A DNA stretch of 17,949 bases. Source: an uncultured Collinsella sp. (GTDB lineage Bacteria; Actinomycetota; Coriobacteriia; Coriobacteriales; Coriobacteriaceae). This document shows positions 1 through 7,299 of the stretch, in pieces (the stretch's first letter is position 1; every line of letters starts with the position of its first letter). The position numbers were made by a program, and so were the translations under genes. The stretch lies in assembly GCA_902464485.1 (NCBI GenBank), contig CABQJJ010000030.1, positions 1 to 17,949 on the forward strand. Reading direction: 5' to 3'. A model generated the notes under the pieces. That model had not been told where the DNA came from. It ran no database searches and saw only the letters and a list, made by a program, of their open reading frames with translations.

Positions 1-1316
1 CCCTTATGGCCGCCGACGCCGCGGTCATGGTCATCGACGGTGCCAAGGGCGTCGAGGCCCAGACCAAAAAGCTCTTTAAGGTCTGTACACTGCGCCATAT
101 TCCCATCTTCACCTTTGTGAACAAGCTCGACCACGAGGCTCGCGATCCATTTGAGCTCATGGAAGAGATCGAGAATGTTCTGGGCATCAATACGTATCCC
201 ATGAACTGGCCGATCGGTAGCGGTCGCAACTTCCGCGGCGTGTTCGATCGCCAGACCCGTCGCGTTATCGCCTTTGAGGGCGACGGTCACGCCAACGCCA
301 CCAAGAAGGTCGCCGAGGTCGAGGCCGAGCTGGGCGACCCCGCCATGGATGAGCTTATCGGCGAGGAGAACCACAAGAACCTGATGGACGACATCGAACT
401 GCTCGATGGTGCCGGCGACGAGCTCGACTTGGATGCCGTGGCCTGCGGCAAGCTGAGCCCGGCGTTCTTTGGCTCGGCGCTCACCAACTTTGGCGTGGAG
501 CCCTTCCTCAAGGAGTTTCTGCGCCTGGCTCCGACGCCGCGCGCCTATACCGATACGCTCACCAGCGAACCGGTCGATCCCTGCCGCGACGACTTTAGCG
601 GCTTTGTGTTTAAGATCCAAGCCAACATGGACAAGAACCACCGCGACCGCATTGCCTTTGTGCGCATTTGCTCGGGTAAGTTCGAGCGCGGCATGGACGC
701 CTTCCACGTGCAGGGCAACCGCAAGCTCAAGCTTGCTACAGGCACGTCGATGATGGCCGATGACCGCGCCATCGTGGACGAGGCGTACGCGGGCGATATC
801 GTGGGCCTGTTCGACCCGGGTATCTTTAGCATCGGTGACACCGTGTGCTCCGGCAAGCGTCACGTGCAGTATCCACAGATCCCGACGTTTGCCCCCGAGA
901 TGTTCGCTCGCATTACGCAGGTCGACACGCTCAAGCGCAAGCAGTTCGTCAAGGGTATGGAGGAGCTTGCCCAGGAGGGCGCCATCCAGATCTTCCGCGA
1001 GCTGGGTGCCGGCATGGAGAGCGTCATTGTGGGCGTGGTTGGCGTGCTGCAGTTTGAGGTGCTCGAGCGCCGCCTCAAGGCCGAGTACCGTGTTGAGGTT
1101 CGTCGCCAGCCGCTGCCCTATACGGACATCCGCTGGATCCAGAACGATCCCGATACCATCGATATCCCGGCTCTTTCGCTCACGCGCGACACCCTGCGCG
1201 TCGAGGACATGCGCGGCGGTAAGTTGCTGCTGTTTACGAGCCCGTGGAACGTGGATTGGGCAACCGACCACAATCCCGACCTTATCCTGTCGGAGTTTGG
1301 CAACGTAGCCTTTTAA
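1..1316 (+). CDS. prfC: Peptide chain release factor 3 (RF3), 5'-truncated by window edge
   Basis: This is the C-terminal ~437 residues of a translational GTPase that recycles RF1/RF2 from the ribosome after peptide release. The reading frame is open from base 3, so the gene starts outside the window. The family is about 530 aa, so roughly 90 residues, including the P-loop, are missing. Counting from the methionine codon at 6, the G4 motif NKLD is at residues 39-42, preceded by the RF3-like stretch VMVIDGAKGVEAQTKKL. A G5-like GSAL motif follows near residue 153. The segment LMEEIENVLGI...NWPIGSGRNFRGVF matches RF3 rather than EF-G. The C-terminus keeps the RF3 end LLLFTSPWNVDWA. The gene ends in TAA and is followed by a hairpin at 1326-1349. 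Identification rests on recognition of family sequence and is firm. Confidence 0.95.
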   Translation, partial: LMAADAAVMVIDGAKGVEAQTKKLFKVCTLRHIPIFTFVNKLDHEARDPFELMEEIENVLGINTYPMNWPIGSGRNFRGVFDRQTRRVIAFEGDGHANATKKVAEVEAELGDPAMDELIGEENHKNLMDDIELLDGAGDELDLDAVACGKLSPAFFGSALTNFGVEPFLKEFLRLAPTPRAYTDTLTSEPVDPCRDDFSGFVFKIQANMDKNHRDRIAFVRICSGKFERGMDAFHVQGNRKLKLATGTSMMADDRAIVDEAYAGDIVGLFDPGIFSIGDTVCSGKRHVQYPQIPTFAPEMFARITQVDTLKRKQFVKGMEELAQEGAIQIFRELGAGMESVIVGVVGVLQFEVLERRLKAEYRVEVRRQPLPYTDIRWIQNDPDTIDIPALSLTRDTLRVEDMRGGKLLLFTSPWNVDWATDHNPDLILSEFGNVAF

Positions 1317-1325
1317 CGCACCAGT

Positions 1326-1349
1326 GCGGTGGCCCTGCGGGGCTGCCGC
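1326..1349 (+). terminator. Hairpin after prfC, weak terminator candidate
   Basis: A 10-bp stem (GCGGTGGCCC pairing with GGGCTGCCGC, two G-T wobbles) closes a TGCG tetraloop, 10 bases after the prfC stop. The run that follows is only mildly T-rich (GATTGCTTGCC), so intrinsic termination would be inefficient. It may be a 3'-end stabilising structure instead. Confidence 0.45.
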
Positions 1350-1416
1350 GCCGATTGCTTGCCTGATGCCGCGTGAGCGGCTATCATACCCACCGTCGTC
1401 TCAAGACCGGGGCGTC

Positions 1417-1466
1417 CGAGCAGTTCGGGTCCGATATCCTGCTCGTTAAACCTAAAACCAAAGGAG
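1417..1466 (+). promoter_or_regulatory. Structured leader with possible H-type pseudoknot before the VUT transporter
   Basis: A perfect 7-bp stem, CGAGCAG (1417-1423) with CTGCTCG (1439-1445), closes a 15-nt loop. The loop contains GGGT (1427-1430). It is followed by an A-rich tail with ACC at 1450-1452 and 1457-1459, either of which can pair with GGT in the loop. The second pairing would abut the AAAGGAG ribosome binding site at 1460-1466. This topology (short stem, A-rich linker, tail-loop pairing next to the RBS) resembles preQ1-I riboswitches. The known CUA tail consensus is not present, so a riboswitch is inference only. Confidence 0.3.
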
Positions 1467-1472
1467 TACATA

Positions 1473-2195
1473 ATGATCAAGAAGGTCATGGAGGACTACA
1501 AGGTCCTGTTGCGGAGCATTCCCGCGGCAACGGTTTCGCTGTTTTTCGTGAGCGTTATCATGATGAACCTGCTGGCCAACAAAGAGCTTATCAGCCTGCC
1601 GTATCTGGCGCTCGACTGCGGCTTTGTGGTGAGCTGGGTCTCGTTTTTGTGCCAGGACATGATCTGCAAGCGCTTTGGCGCCAAGGCATCCATCAAAATC
1701 TCTATCCTCGCGCTGCTGGTCAACCTGGCCGTGAGCCTGTGCTTTTGGGCATGCTCGCTCACGCCCGGCATGTGGGGCGCCTACTACGACACGGGCATGA
1801 TCGAGGTCAACACTGCCCTTAACGCCACCATTGGCGGCACCTGGTACGTGGTGCTGGGCTCTTCGCTGGCAATGCTCGTTTCTGCTGTGGTTAATTCCAC
1901 ACTCAACCAGTCGCTCGGTCGTATGCTCAAAAAGAATAATTTTGCGAGCTTCGCCTTCCGCTCCTATGTGTCTACGGGTGTTGGCCAGTTTATCGACAAC
2001 CTGGTCTTTGCCATTGTGGTGAGCCACACGTTCTTTGGCTGGACCTGGGTGCAGGTCCTTATGTGCTCGCTGACGGGTGCCATCGCCGAGCTGCTGTGTG
2101 AGGTCTTCCTAAGCCCCGTTGGCTACAAGGTCGTGCGCGGCTGGGAGCGCGAGAATGTGGGCTCCGAGTACCTCGAGCGCCACGCAACCGCCTAA
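1473..2195 (+). CDS. VUT family transporter (YhhQ-like queuosine precursor transporter)
   Basis: A 240-aa polytopic membrane protein of the VUT (vitamin uptake) family, whose studied member YhhQ imports the queuosine precursors preQ0 and preQ1. Six hydrophobic segments can be seen at about 16-34, 43-60, 74-95, 122-142, 166-188 and 191-213. The family signature of an Asp and a charged/Gly segment after helix 2 is present (QDMICKRFGAKAS, 61-73). The second one is STGVGQFIDNLVF (167-179), corresponding to the family's ST..GQ..DT..F. The start at 1473 has AAAGGAG at 1460-1466. Nine bases separate its stop from the following dehydrogenase, so the two are likely co-transcribed. Substrate is inferred from the family; no queuosine synthesis gene is visible here. 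Confidence 0.78.
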   Translation: MIKKVMEDYKVLLRSIPAATVSLFFVSVIMMNLLANKELISLPYLALDCGFVVSWVSFLCQDMICKRFGAKASIKISILALLVNLAVSLCFWACSLTPGMWGAYYDTGMIEVNTALNATIGGTWYVVLGSSLAMLVSAVVNSTLNQSLGRMLKKNNFASFAFRSYVSTGVGQFIDNLVFAIVVSHTFFGWTWVQVLMCSLTGAIAELLCEVFLSPVGYKVVRGWERENVGSEYLERHATA

Positions 2196-2204
2196 GGAGC
2201 AAGT

Positions 2205-2885
2205 ATGCGGGTTTTGATCACGGGTGCTTCGGGCGGTATCGGAGCCGCATGCGTGCAGCGCTTTTTGGACGAGGGCCACGAGGTCGTGGGCTTTGATCTG
2301 CTGCCGGCGGCGATCGAACACGAGCGCTACCGCCATCTGATTGTTGATGTCCGCGAGCCGGGCTCGTTTCCAGGCGACCTTGAGCCCCAGGTGATCGTGA
2401 ACGTTGCCGGCACGCAGGACTCGGCCGATGACATTGCCGCCAACCTGTGTGGCACCATCAACGTGGCCGAGCGCTACGCCTTTGTGGGGGAGGGGCTTGC
2501 CGCCAAGCCGGCGCCGGCTATCAAATCCGTGGTCAATGTGGGGTCGGCGAGTGGACATACGGGATCGGAGTTTCCCGCCTATGCCGCCAGCAAAGGCGGC
2601 GTTATCGCCTACACCAAGAACCTTGCAAACCGTCTGGCGCCGCAGGCCATCGCCAACAGTGTGGACCCGGGCGGCGTTATCACGCCGCTCAACCGTTGCG
2701 TGATGGAAGACGAGCACCTGTGGAACCAGATTATGGAGCTCACGCCGCTTAAACGCTGGGCAACCGCCCAAGAGATCGCCGAGTGGATTTACTTTGTGGG
2801 CGTGACCAACCGGTTTATGACCGGGCAGAGTTTGCTCATTGACGGTGGCGAGGCCGGCCGCACACAATTTATTTGGCCCGAATAG
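2205..2885 (+). CDS. Short-chain dehydrogenase/reductase (SDR), classical type
   Basis: A 226-aa NAD(P)-dependent oxidoreductase with a Rossmann fold. The cofactor motif TGASGGIG is at residues 6-13. NVAG, a variant of NNAG, is at 66-69. The catalytic Ser is at 114 or 116 (NVGSASG), and YAASK at 126-130 holds the catalytic Tyr126 and Lys130. A DPGGVITPL segment (154-162) matches the PG loop and GQSLLIDGGE the usual C-terminus. It is a little shorter than typical 245-260-aa members. D31 after strand 2 (VVGFDLL) suggests NAD preference. RBS GGAG lies just before the start, 9 bases after the transporter stop, so it is the second gene of an operon. The substrate cannot be read from sequence; a link with the transported compound is only guilt by association. 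Confidence 0.88.
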   Translation: MRVLITGASGGIGAACVQRFLDEGHEVVGFDLLPAAIEHERYRHLIVDVREPGSFPGDLEPQVIVNVAGTQDSADDIAANLCGTINVAERYAFVGEGLAAKPAPAIKSVVNVGSASGHTGSEFPAYAASKGGVIAYTKNLANRLAPQAIANSVDPGGVITPLNRCVMEDEHLWNQIMELTPLKRWATAQEIAEWIYFVGVTNRFMTGQSLLIDGGEAGRTQFIWPE

Positions 2886-2886
2886 G

Positions 2887-2922
2887 AAACGCGCCCGATG
2901 GAAAGCCGTCGGGCGCGTTTTT
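2887..2922 (+). terminator. Rho-independent terminator of the VUT-SDR operon
   Basis: A 15-bp stem with one T-G wobble (2887-2901 with 2906-2920; outer arm AAACGCGCCCGA, inner arm TGG/CCG) closes an AAAG loop and runs into TTTTT (2918-2922). It starts two bases after the SDR stop. The minus strand reads a shorter TTT after the same stem, so it may also stop the convergent ung transcript. Confidence 0.9.
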
Positions 2923-2935
2923 GATGTATCGATTT

Positions 2936-3661
2936 TTAGCCGAGGCAAGTCCAGTTGACGGGGGTCGAGCCGTGCTGTTCGAGTAGCCGATTGGCTGCCG
3001 AGAAGGGACGCGACCCCATAAAAGCGGGGAGTTCTGCCGTGGCACGGTTGGCCGAAAGCGGCGAGGGGTGCGTGGAGGCCAGGCAGAACTTGCCGGTTGC
3101 CTTACCCGCGCCGGTCGTGGCGAGCTTGCCTTCGACCATCTGCTGGGCAAAGCGGCCCCATGCCAAAAAGACTACCGGTTGGGGCAGCTGGCAGCAGCGT
3201 TCGATAACGTAGTCGGTGAGCGTGCTCCAGCCCAGCTTGGCGTGTGAGTTCGCGGCATGCTCGCGCACGGTGAGCGTAGTGTTGAGGAGCAAGACGCCCT
3301 GTTGTGCCCATGGGGTTAGGTCTCCCGTGGCGGGAATGGGGCAGCCCAGATCGGCTTTGAGTTCCTTATAGATGTTGCGCAGGCTCGGCGGCAATTTGGT
3401 TTGCGTCGTGGGAACCGAGAACGACAGTCCCATGGCCTGGTTGGGCCCGTGATAGGGGTCTTGACCTAAGATGACAACTTTGACCTGGTCGGCCGGCGTG
3501 TAGGCGAGGGCATTGAGGATGTCGTCTTGTGCCGGGTAGATGGTTTGCTCGGCACGCAAAAGGGCGATGCGCTCGAGCAGCTGGTTCGTAGTGTCACGTA
3601 CCGGTTGCGGCGCATCGTCCAACCAAGTTGCTATGTTGCGGTCGCGAGTTGCGGTGTCCAT
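2936..3661 (-). CDS. ung: Uracil-DNA glycosylase, family 1
   Basis: This 241-aa base-excision repair enzyme removes uracil from DNA. The catalytic water-activating motif GQDPYHG is at residues 66-72 (Asp68). The uracil-binding NTTLTVRE segment begins at Asn127, and the minor-groove loop HPSPLSA is at 198-204 with His198. Length is close to the family norm (~225-230); a short Gly/Ala/Thr-rich stretch (about 180-191) precedes the KFCLASTHPSPL strand. RBS AAAGGAG sits at 3666-3672 on the minus strand. The upstream DMT gene ends 88 bases away on the same strand. A TACAAT (-10-like) box at 3697-3702 could give ung its own promoter, but the -35 region is poor, so co-transcription with the DMT gene is also possible. 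Confidence 0.96.
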   Translation of the reverse strand: MDTATRDRNIATWLDDAPQPVRDTTNQLLERIALLRAEQTIYPAQDDILNALAYTPADQVKVVILGQDPYHGPNQAMGLSFSVPTTQTKLPPSLRNIYKELKADLGCPIPATGDLTPWAQQGVLLLNTTLTVREHAANSHAKLGWSTLTDYVIERCCQLPQPVVFLAWGRFAQQMVEGKLATTGAGKATGKFCLASTHPSPLSANRATAELPAFMGSRPFSAANRLLEQHGSTPVNWTCLG

Positions 3662-3748
3662 GGGGCTCCTTTATGGCAGATGCTCTGTTGGCATCTATTG
3701 TAAAGGCGTTCGGAGACCTTTGTGTCGTGGCTACAAAAGGTGAGGCGC

Positions 3749-4657
3749 TTACGAGGCCCGCTCGGGCGTTCCTGCCATGCGGGTATGGTCGTGAGTATGC
3801 GCATAAAGTCGCGGGAGCTGCACGGTTGCCACCATGACGCCGGTGAGGATGAGGGCGGCGCCAAAGAAGGCGATGGGGCTCAGGACCTCGCCGACCAGGA
3901 AAAACGAGAAGATAGCGGAGCAGACCGGCTCGAGTGAGAAAGCGAAGCCGGTGGTCTCGGCGGGCACGTGGGGCTGCACGAGCGTCTGGGTGATGAAGCC
4001 GTAGGCAGAGCAGATGAGTGCGAGCGCGACGACAACGACGATCTCGTTAGGTGTGCCGGGAAGCGTGAGGCCGCCAAAAGTGAATGCAGCGATGCCCGAG
4101 AACAGACCGCCAAAGCCCAGCTGCCAAACGCCCAGAGCAAGCGGATCGACTTCTTCGACAAAGCGCTTGGCCAGGATAATGTGGCTGGCATAGATAAATG
4201 CCGAGAGCAGCATGATGATCGCACCCGGGTTTAGGCTGGTGAAGTCGGCGCCCGAGAGCAGCAGCATGCCGCAGGTGACGATGACCGTGCCGACGAGCAC
4301 TTTGCGCTCGGGGGCGCGGCGCAGCAGGGCCGCGTTGGCAAACGGCACGATCACGACCGTCAGGCTCTGCAAAAAGCCGGCAGTGGAGGCAGAGGTGAGG
4401 CTGGAGCCCAGGCACATGCAGGTGAGCTCGGTTGCCATGATGGCGCCGATGATGGCGGCGCGGACCATGAGGTCGCGGTTGATGCGCAGCGCGCGCTTGT
4501 GGAAGAGCAGCAGGCAGGCCACAAAGGCGATGATGCAGCGCAGCGCAACGATGCTCGTGGCGTTCATGCTGTCCATGCCGATCTTCATGAGGGGATACGA
4601 AAAGCCCCATGCGACGGGAACGGAAAATGAGAGCGCGATTGCTTTTTTGCGATCCAT
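3749..4657 (-). CDS. EamA/DMT superfamily transporter, probable metabolite exporter
   Basis: A 302-aa integral membrane protein with two tandem EamA repeats (about residues 5-135 and 145-285) and about ten hydrophobic helices. The N-terminal repeat shows the typical WGFSYPLMKIG segment, where EamA proteins usually have a W(G)x(N/S) motif. The second repeat ends ...EVLSPIAFFGAALILTGV, a standard EamA ending. The C-terminal tail is hydrophilic and His-rich (YAHTHDHTRM). RBS AAAGGAG lies just before the start. The gene is divergent from the LysR regulator starting at 4816, the common layout for a LysR-controlled exporter. A candidate promoter for it is TTTACT (4718-4723), a 17-bp spacer and CAGAAT (4695-4700), read on the minus strand. 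Substrate unknown; amino acids or small metabolites are usual for the family. Confidence 0.88.
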   Translation of the reverse strand: MDRKKAIALSFSVPVAWGFSYPLMKIGMDSMNATSIVALRCIIAFVACLLLFHKRALRINRDLMVRAAIIGAIMATELTCMCLGSSLTSASTAGFLQSLTVVIVPFANAALLRRAPERKVLVGTVIVTCGMLLLSGADFTSLNPGAIIMLLSAFIYASHIILAKRFVEEVDPLALGVWQLGFGGLFSGIAAFTFGGLTLPGTPNEIVVVVALALICSAYGFITQTLVQPHVPAETTGFAFSLEPVCSAIFSFFLVGEVLSPIAFFGAALILTGVMVATVQLPRLYAHTHDHTRMAGTPERAS

Positions 4658-4670
4658 GGGGCTCCTTTTG

Positions 4671-4756
4671 TTACAGAACGGTTTCGTAAAAAGGATTCTG
4701 CTCCCAGATATGGATGTAGTAAAGCGAATGTATCTTCAGTATGATTAAGAAATACT
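4671..4756. promoter_or_regulatory. Divergent promoter/operator region between DMT exporter and LysR gene
   Basis: The 158-bp gap is AT-richer than its neighbours. It holds two dyads: TTAC-N11-GTAA (4671-4674/4686-4689) and AGTAT-N9-ATACT (4738-4742/4752-4756). LysR proteins bind dyads of the T-N11-A kind; neither fits that rule exactly. A minus-strand promoter TTTACT-N17-CAGAAT lies between the dyads and is the best candidate for the exporter. No equally good plus-strand promoter could be seen for the regulator. Confidence 0.4.
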
Positions 4757-4815
4757 AATGTTGGCAGAAAAAGCCCTGGCAAAACGTTTTACAGCTACAT
4801 CGATGGGGAGGCACG

Positions 4816-5682
4816 ATGGCATCGCGGTATCAGATTGTTTGTATGGTGGTCGATCGCGGCAGTCTTAAGGGCGCGGCGGACGAGCTGGGCTATACGCAAA
4901 GTGCAGTGAGCCAGGCCGTCAAGGCGCTCGAGCGCGAGCTGGGTACCACGCTTATCGAGCGCGGCAAGCAGGGTGTGTCGCTTACGCGCGACGGCAAGCA
5001 GTACCTGCCGTATCTGCGACAGATCGTAACTGCCGAGGCCGAGCTTGAGGGCAAGCGCCAGGAGCTGCTGGGGCTCTCCTCGACCGATATTCGTATCGCG
5101 ACGTTTACTAACGTGAGCCGCACCGTATTGCCGCGCGTGATTCGCGACTTTGGGGCTCTGCATCCTGGCGTACGCTTTACCCTCAAGCAAGGCGATTACA
5201 CGCGCAACGCCCAGTGGGTGCACGATGGTGTGGTTGATTTTTGTTTTACGGCGCGCGGATTTACCGCTGGGCTCGAGAAGCGCGTGGTCTATCACGACGA
5301 GTTGGTGGCACTGCTTCCGGCCGCGCATCCGCTGACGGCAAAGGAAAAGGTGACACTTGCCGACCTGGCGTCCGAGCCGTTTGTGCTGCTGGATGAGGGC
5401 GAACAGAGTCTGGTGCTCGATGCATTCGCGATGCATGGGCTGTCGCCGCACGTAACGAGCGAGGTGACCGATGACTACACCATCATGGCGATGGTGGAGG
5501 AGGGTCTAGGCGTGAGCATGCTCTACCGTCGTACTGTGGAGGGCATGCGAGCCGATATTCGTGTGCGGCCCATCGTGCATGCCCCCTCGCGCGACGTGGT
5601 GGCCGCCTGGCGCAGCTGGGACACCATGCCCATCGCCACAAGGCGCTTTATCGACTATATGAGCTCTCATATTGTCAATTAA
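4816..5682 (+). CDS. LysR family transcriptional regulator
   Basis: A 288-aa LysR-type regulator. The N-terminal winged helix (residues 1-60) has the family pattern GSLKGAADELGYTQSAVSQ (15-33), with the recognition helix SAVSQAVKALE, then LGTTLIERG and LTRDG. The effector domain (about 90-288) follows, beginning DIRIATFTNVSRTVLPRVI, with a periplasmic-binding-protein fold. RBS GGGGAGG is at 4806-4812. It faces away from the DMT exporter, which it probably controls, and likely autoregulates. The effector is unknown. The short N-terminus (helix 1 starts directly at Met) is normal for the family. It converges on the MATE gene, whose stop is 27 bases away, with no clear terminator between. Confidence 0.93.
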   Translation: MASRYQIVCMVVDRGSLKGAADELGYTQSAVSQAVKALERELGTTLIERGKQGVSLTRDGKQYLPYLRQIVTAEAELEGKRQELLGLSSTDIRIATFTNVSRTVLPRVIRDFGALHPGVRFTLKQGDYTRNAQWVHDGVVDFCFTARGFTAGLEKRVVYHDELVALLPAAHPLTAKEKVTLADLASEPFVLLDEGEQSLVLDAFAMHGLSPHVTSEVTDDYTIMAMVEEGLGVSMLYRRTVEGMRADIRVRPIVHAPSRDVVAAWRSWDTMPIATRRFIDYMSSHIVN

Positions 5683-5709
5683 TGACTGGCGTGGCGTTGA
5701 GTGCGGTGT

Positions 5710-7092
5710 TTAGCGGGCTGTCGCTTTGGCTTGGGTGGCGCGATAGGTGTGTGCCGGGTGGCAAAGTAGTACCGCTACGACCATAAAGAACGCCGTGGTG
5801 CCCAGGCTGATGGGGTAGACCATCATGATGTTCGCAAAAGTGCGGAAGTGCGGGAACACGCAGAACACCCAATAGAAGCGGATGCCGCAGACGCAGATCA
5901 TGGTGATGAGGGCGGGCGTGAGCGAGATACCAAAGCCGCGCAGATAGCCGGACATGTTTTCGTAGAACATGCTAAAGGCGTACGCCGGAAAGATCGAACA
6001 CACGCGGATATAGCCGATCGAGACGATGTTGGGATCGCTGTTGAACAGCGACAGGATTTCGCGTCCCAGGCCGACAATAACGATGATCGTGGTGAGTGCA
6101 ACGATACCGCCTTCGACCAGACAGACCTTGAGCGTCTTGGTGCAGCGGTCGATCTCGCGGGCACCGTGGTTTTGTCCCACAAAGGTGGTGCAAGCTTGGC
6201 TAAAGCTGTTGAGCAGGTTGTAGCACACGTACTCTAGGCTCATGGCGGCGCTCGATGCGGCCATGACCTCGGTGCCCAGACTGTTGATGGCAGACTGGAT
6301 GATGATGTTGGCGACGGCAAAGACAGCGCTTTGGATGCCGGCGGGCAGGCCGATCTTGACGATGCGCTTGAGGGCGACGGGGTCTAAGCCTAAGTCGCGT
6401 GGGGTGACGCGGACGACGGAGTCGGTCTTGAGCAGGCGGATAAAGAGCGTAGCGGCGCTGACGGTGTAGGCGATGGCGGTGGCGATGGCGACGCCCGCGA
6501 CGCCCCAGTGGAGTACGGGGACAAAGATGAGATCCAGTCCAATGTTGAGGACGGTGGACACGGCAAGCGCCTGCAGCGGCATGCGGGTGATGCCGACGGA
6601 GCGGAAGATCGCGGCCTCAAAGTTGTAGAGCAAGATCGAGGGCATGCTGAGCAAAAAGACGCGCAGGTAGAGCGAAGCGAGCGGCATGGTTTCGGCGGGA
6701 ACGTTGAGCGCGGCGAGCATGGGCTCGGCAAAGATCTCGCCCAGCGCGATGACGACAAAGCCCACGAGTGCCATAAGAATCGAGGTATGGACGGCGCGTT
6801 TGACCATGTTCTGATCGTTGCGGCCGATAGCGTTGGCGATGACCACGTTGGAGCCAAGCGACATGCCAATAAACAGGTTGAGCATAAGACTGGTAAGCGG
6901 AACGTTAGAGCCGACCGCTGCCATGGCGAGGGTTCCCTGGTCGCCCGAGAAATTACCGATGATGACCGTGGCGATGAGGTTCGACAGCTGCTCCAAGATG
7001 CTCGTGGCGGCCACGGGGAAGGCGAACAGGGGAATATTGCGCCACAGCGAGCCGGTGGTCATGTCAATGTGCTTAGATACGGTGTCAGCCAT
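5710..7092 (-). CDS. MATE family multidrug/Na+ efflux transporter
   Basis: A 460-aa polytopic membrane protein with about twelve hydrophobic segments in two homologous halves, the length and layout of NorM/DinF-type MATE exporters that expel cationic drugs or metabolites using Na+ or H+. Characteristic stretches include PVAATSILEQLSNLIATVIIG near the N-terminus. The segment GAREIDRC at about 310 is the mirror of the first-half IGRNDQNMVKRAV. The first loop has the 'VGSNVPLTSL' pattern common in clostridial and coriobacterial MATE proteins. RBS is weak (GAGAG about 5 bases before the ATG), and a TATCAT box at 7140-7145 on the minus strand may be its -10. It stands alone, convergent with the LysR gene. 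Substrate cannot be predicted. Confidence 0.92.
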   Translation of the reverse strand: MADTVSKHIDMTTGSLWRNIPLFAFPVAATSILEQLSNLIATVIIGNFSGDQGTLAMAAVGSNVPLTSLMLNLFIGMSLGSNVVIANAIGRNDQNMVKRAVHTSILMALVGFVVIALGEIFAEPMLAALNVPAETMPLASLYLRVFLLSMPSILLYNFEAAIFRSVGITRMPLQALAVSTVLNIGLDLIFVPVLHWGVAGVAIATAIAYTVSAATLFIRLLKTDSVVRVTPRDLGLDPVALKRIVKIGLPAGIQSAVFAVANIIIQSAINSLGTEVMAASSAAMSLEYVCYNLLNSFSQACTTFVGQNHGAREIDRCTKTLKVCLVEGGIVALTTIIVIVGLGREILSLFNSDPNIVSIGYIRVCSIFPAYAFSMFYENMSGYLRGFGISLTPALITMICVCGIRFYWVFCVFPHFRTFANIMMVYPISLGTTAFFMVVAVLLCHPAHTYRATQAKATAR

Positions 7093-7158
7093 GCGCTCTC
7101 AATCTCTAACATGCTCTTTCGTGCTTATTTGCGCAGACGATGATACTCCTAATGCAAC

Positions 7159-7188
7159 CAGTCGGCACTTAGGCAGTCGGCACTTAGG
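7159..7188 (+). repeat. Perfect 15-bp tandem duplication
   Basis: CAGTCGGCACTTAGG occurs twice head to tail (7159-7173 and 7174-7188). The second copy runs directly into a GGGAC-core element, so the duplication looks like a slippage product at the edge of that repeat. Confidence 0.9.
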
Positions 7189-7231
7189 GACGTTCCTTTT
7201 CTGCCGGCAGTTGGGGGACACTCCTTGTCTC
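7179..7231 (+). repeat. REP-like GGGAC-core element, composite
   Basis: Two imperfect dyads lie back to back. The first runs from GGCA through AGGGACGTTCC to TGCC (7179-7205); the second contains GGGGGACACTCC followed by TTGTC (7206-7231). The core matches the GGGAC-N2-TCC centre of the palindromes found at 8111, 13499, 14727 and 17272. It lies between the divergent MATE and rlmA genes. Confidence 0.55.
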
Positions 7232-7235
7232 TTCT

Positions 7236-7264
7236 ATGACTAGGTGGGGGAGGCGTGAGACAAT
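7236..7264 (+). promoter_or_regulatory. Candidate sigma-70 promoter of rlmA
   Basis: ATGACT (7236-7241, 4/6 to TTGACA), a 17-bp spacer, and GACAAT (7259-7264, 4/6 to TATAAT) lie about 35 bases before the rlmA start. Both hexamers are weak matches, so this is tentative. Confidence 0.3.
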
Positions 7265-7299
7265 AGTGGGCGTTGTGTTGTTCGCGCTAAGGAGTTGCC

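Noticed and set aside
3678..3696. AGATGC/GCATCT hairpin in the ung leader, considered as a terminator
   Set aside because: Only 6 bp with no T-run on either strand.
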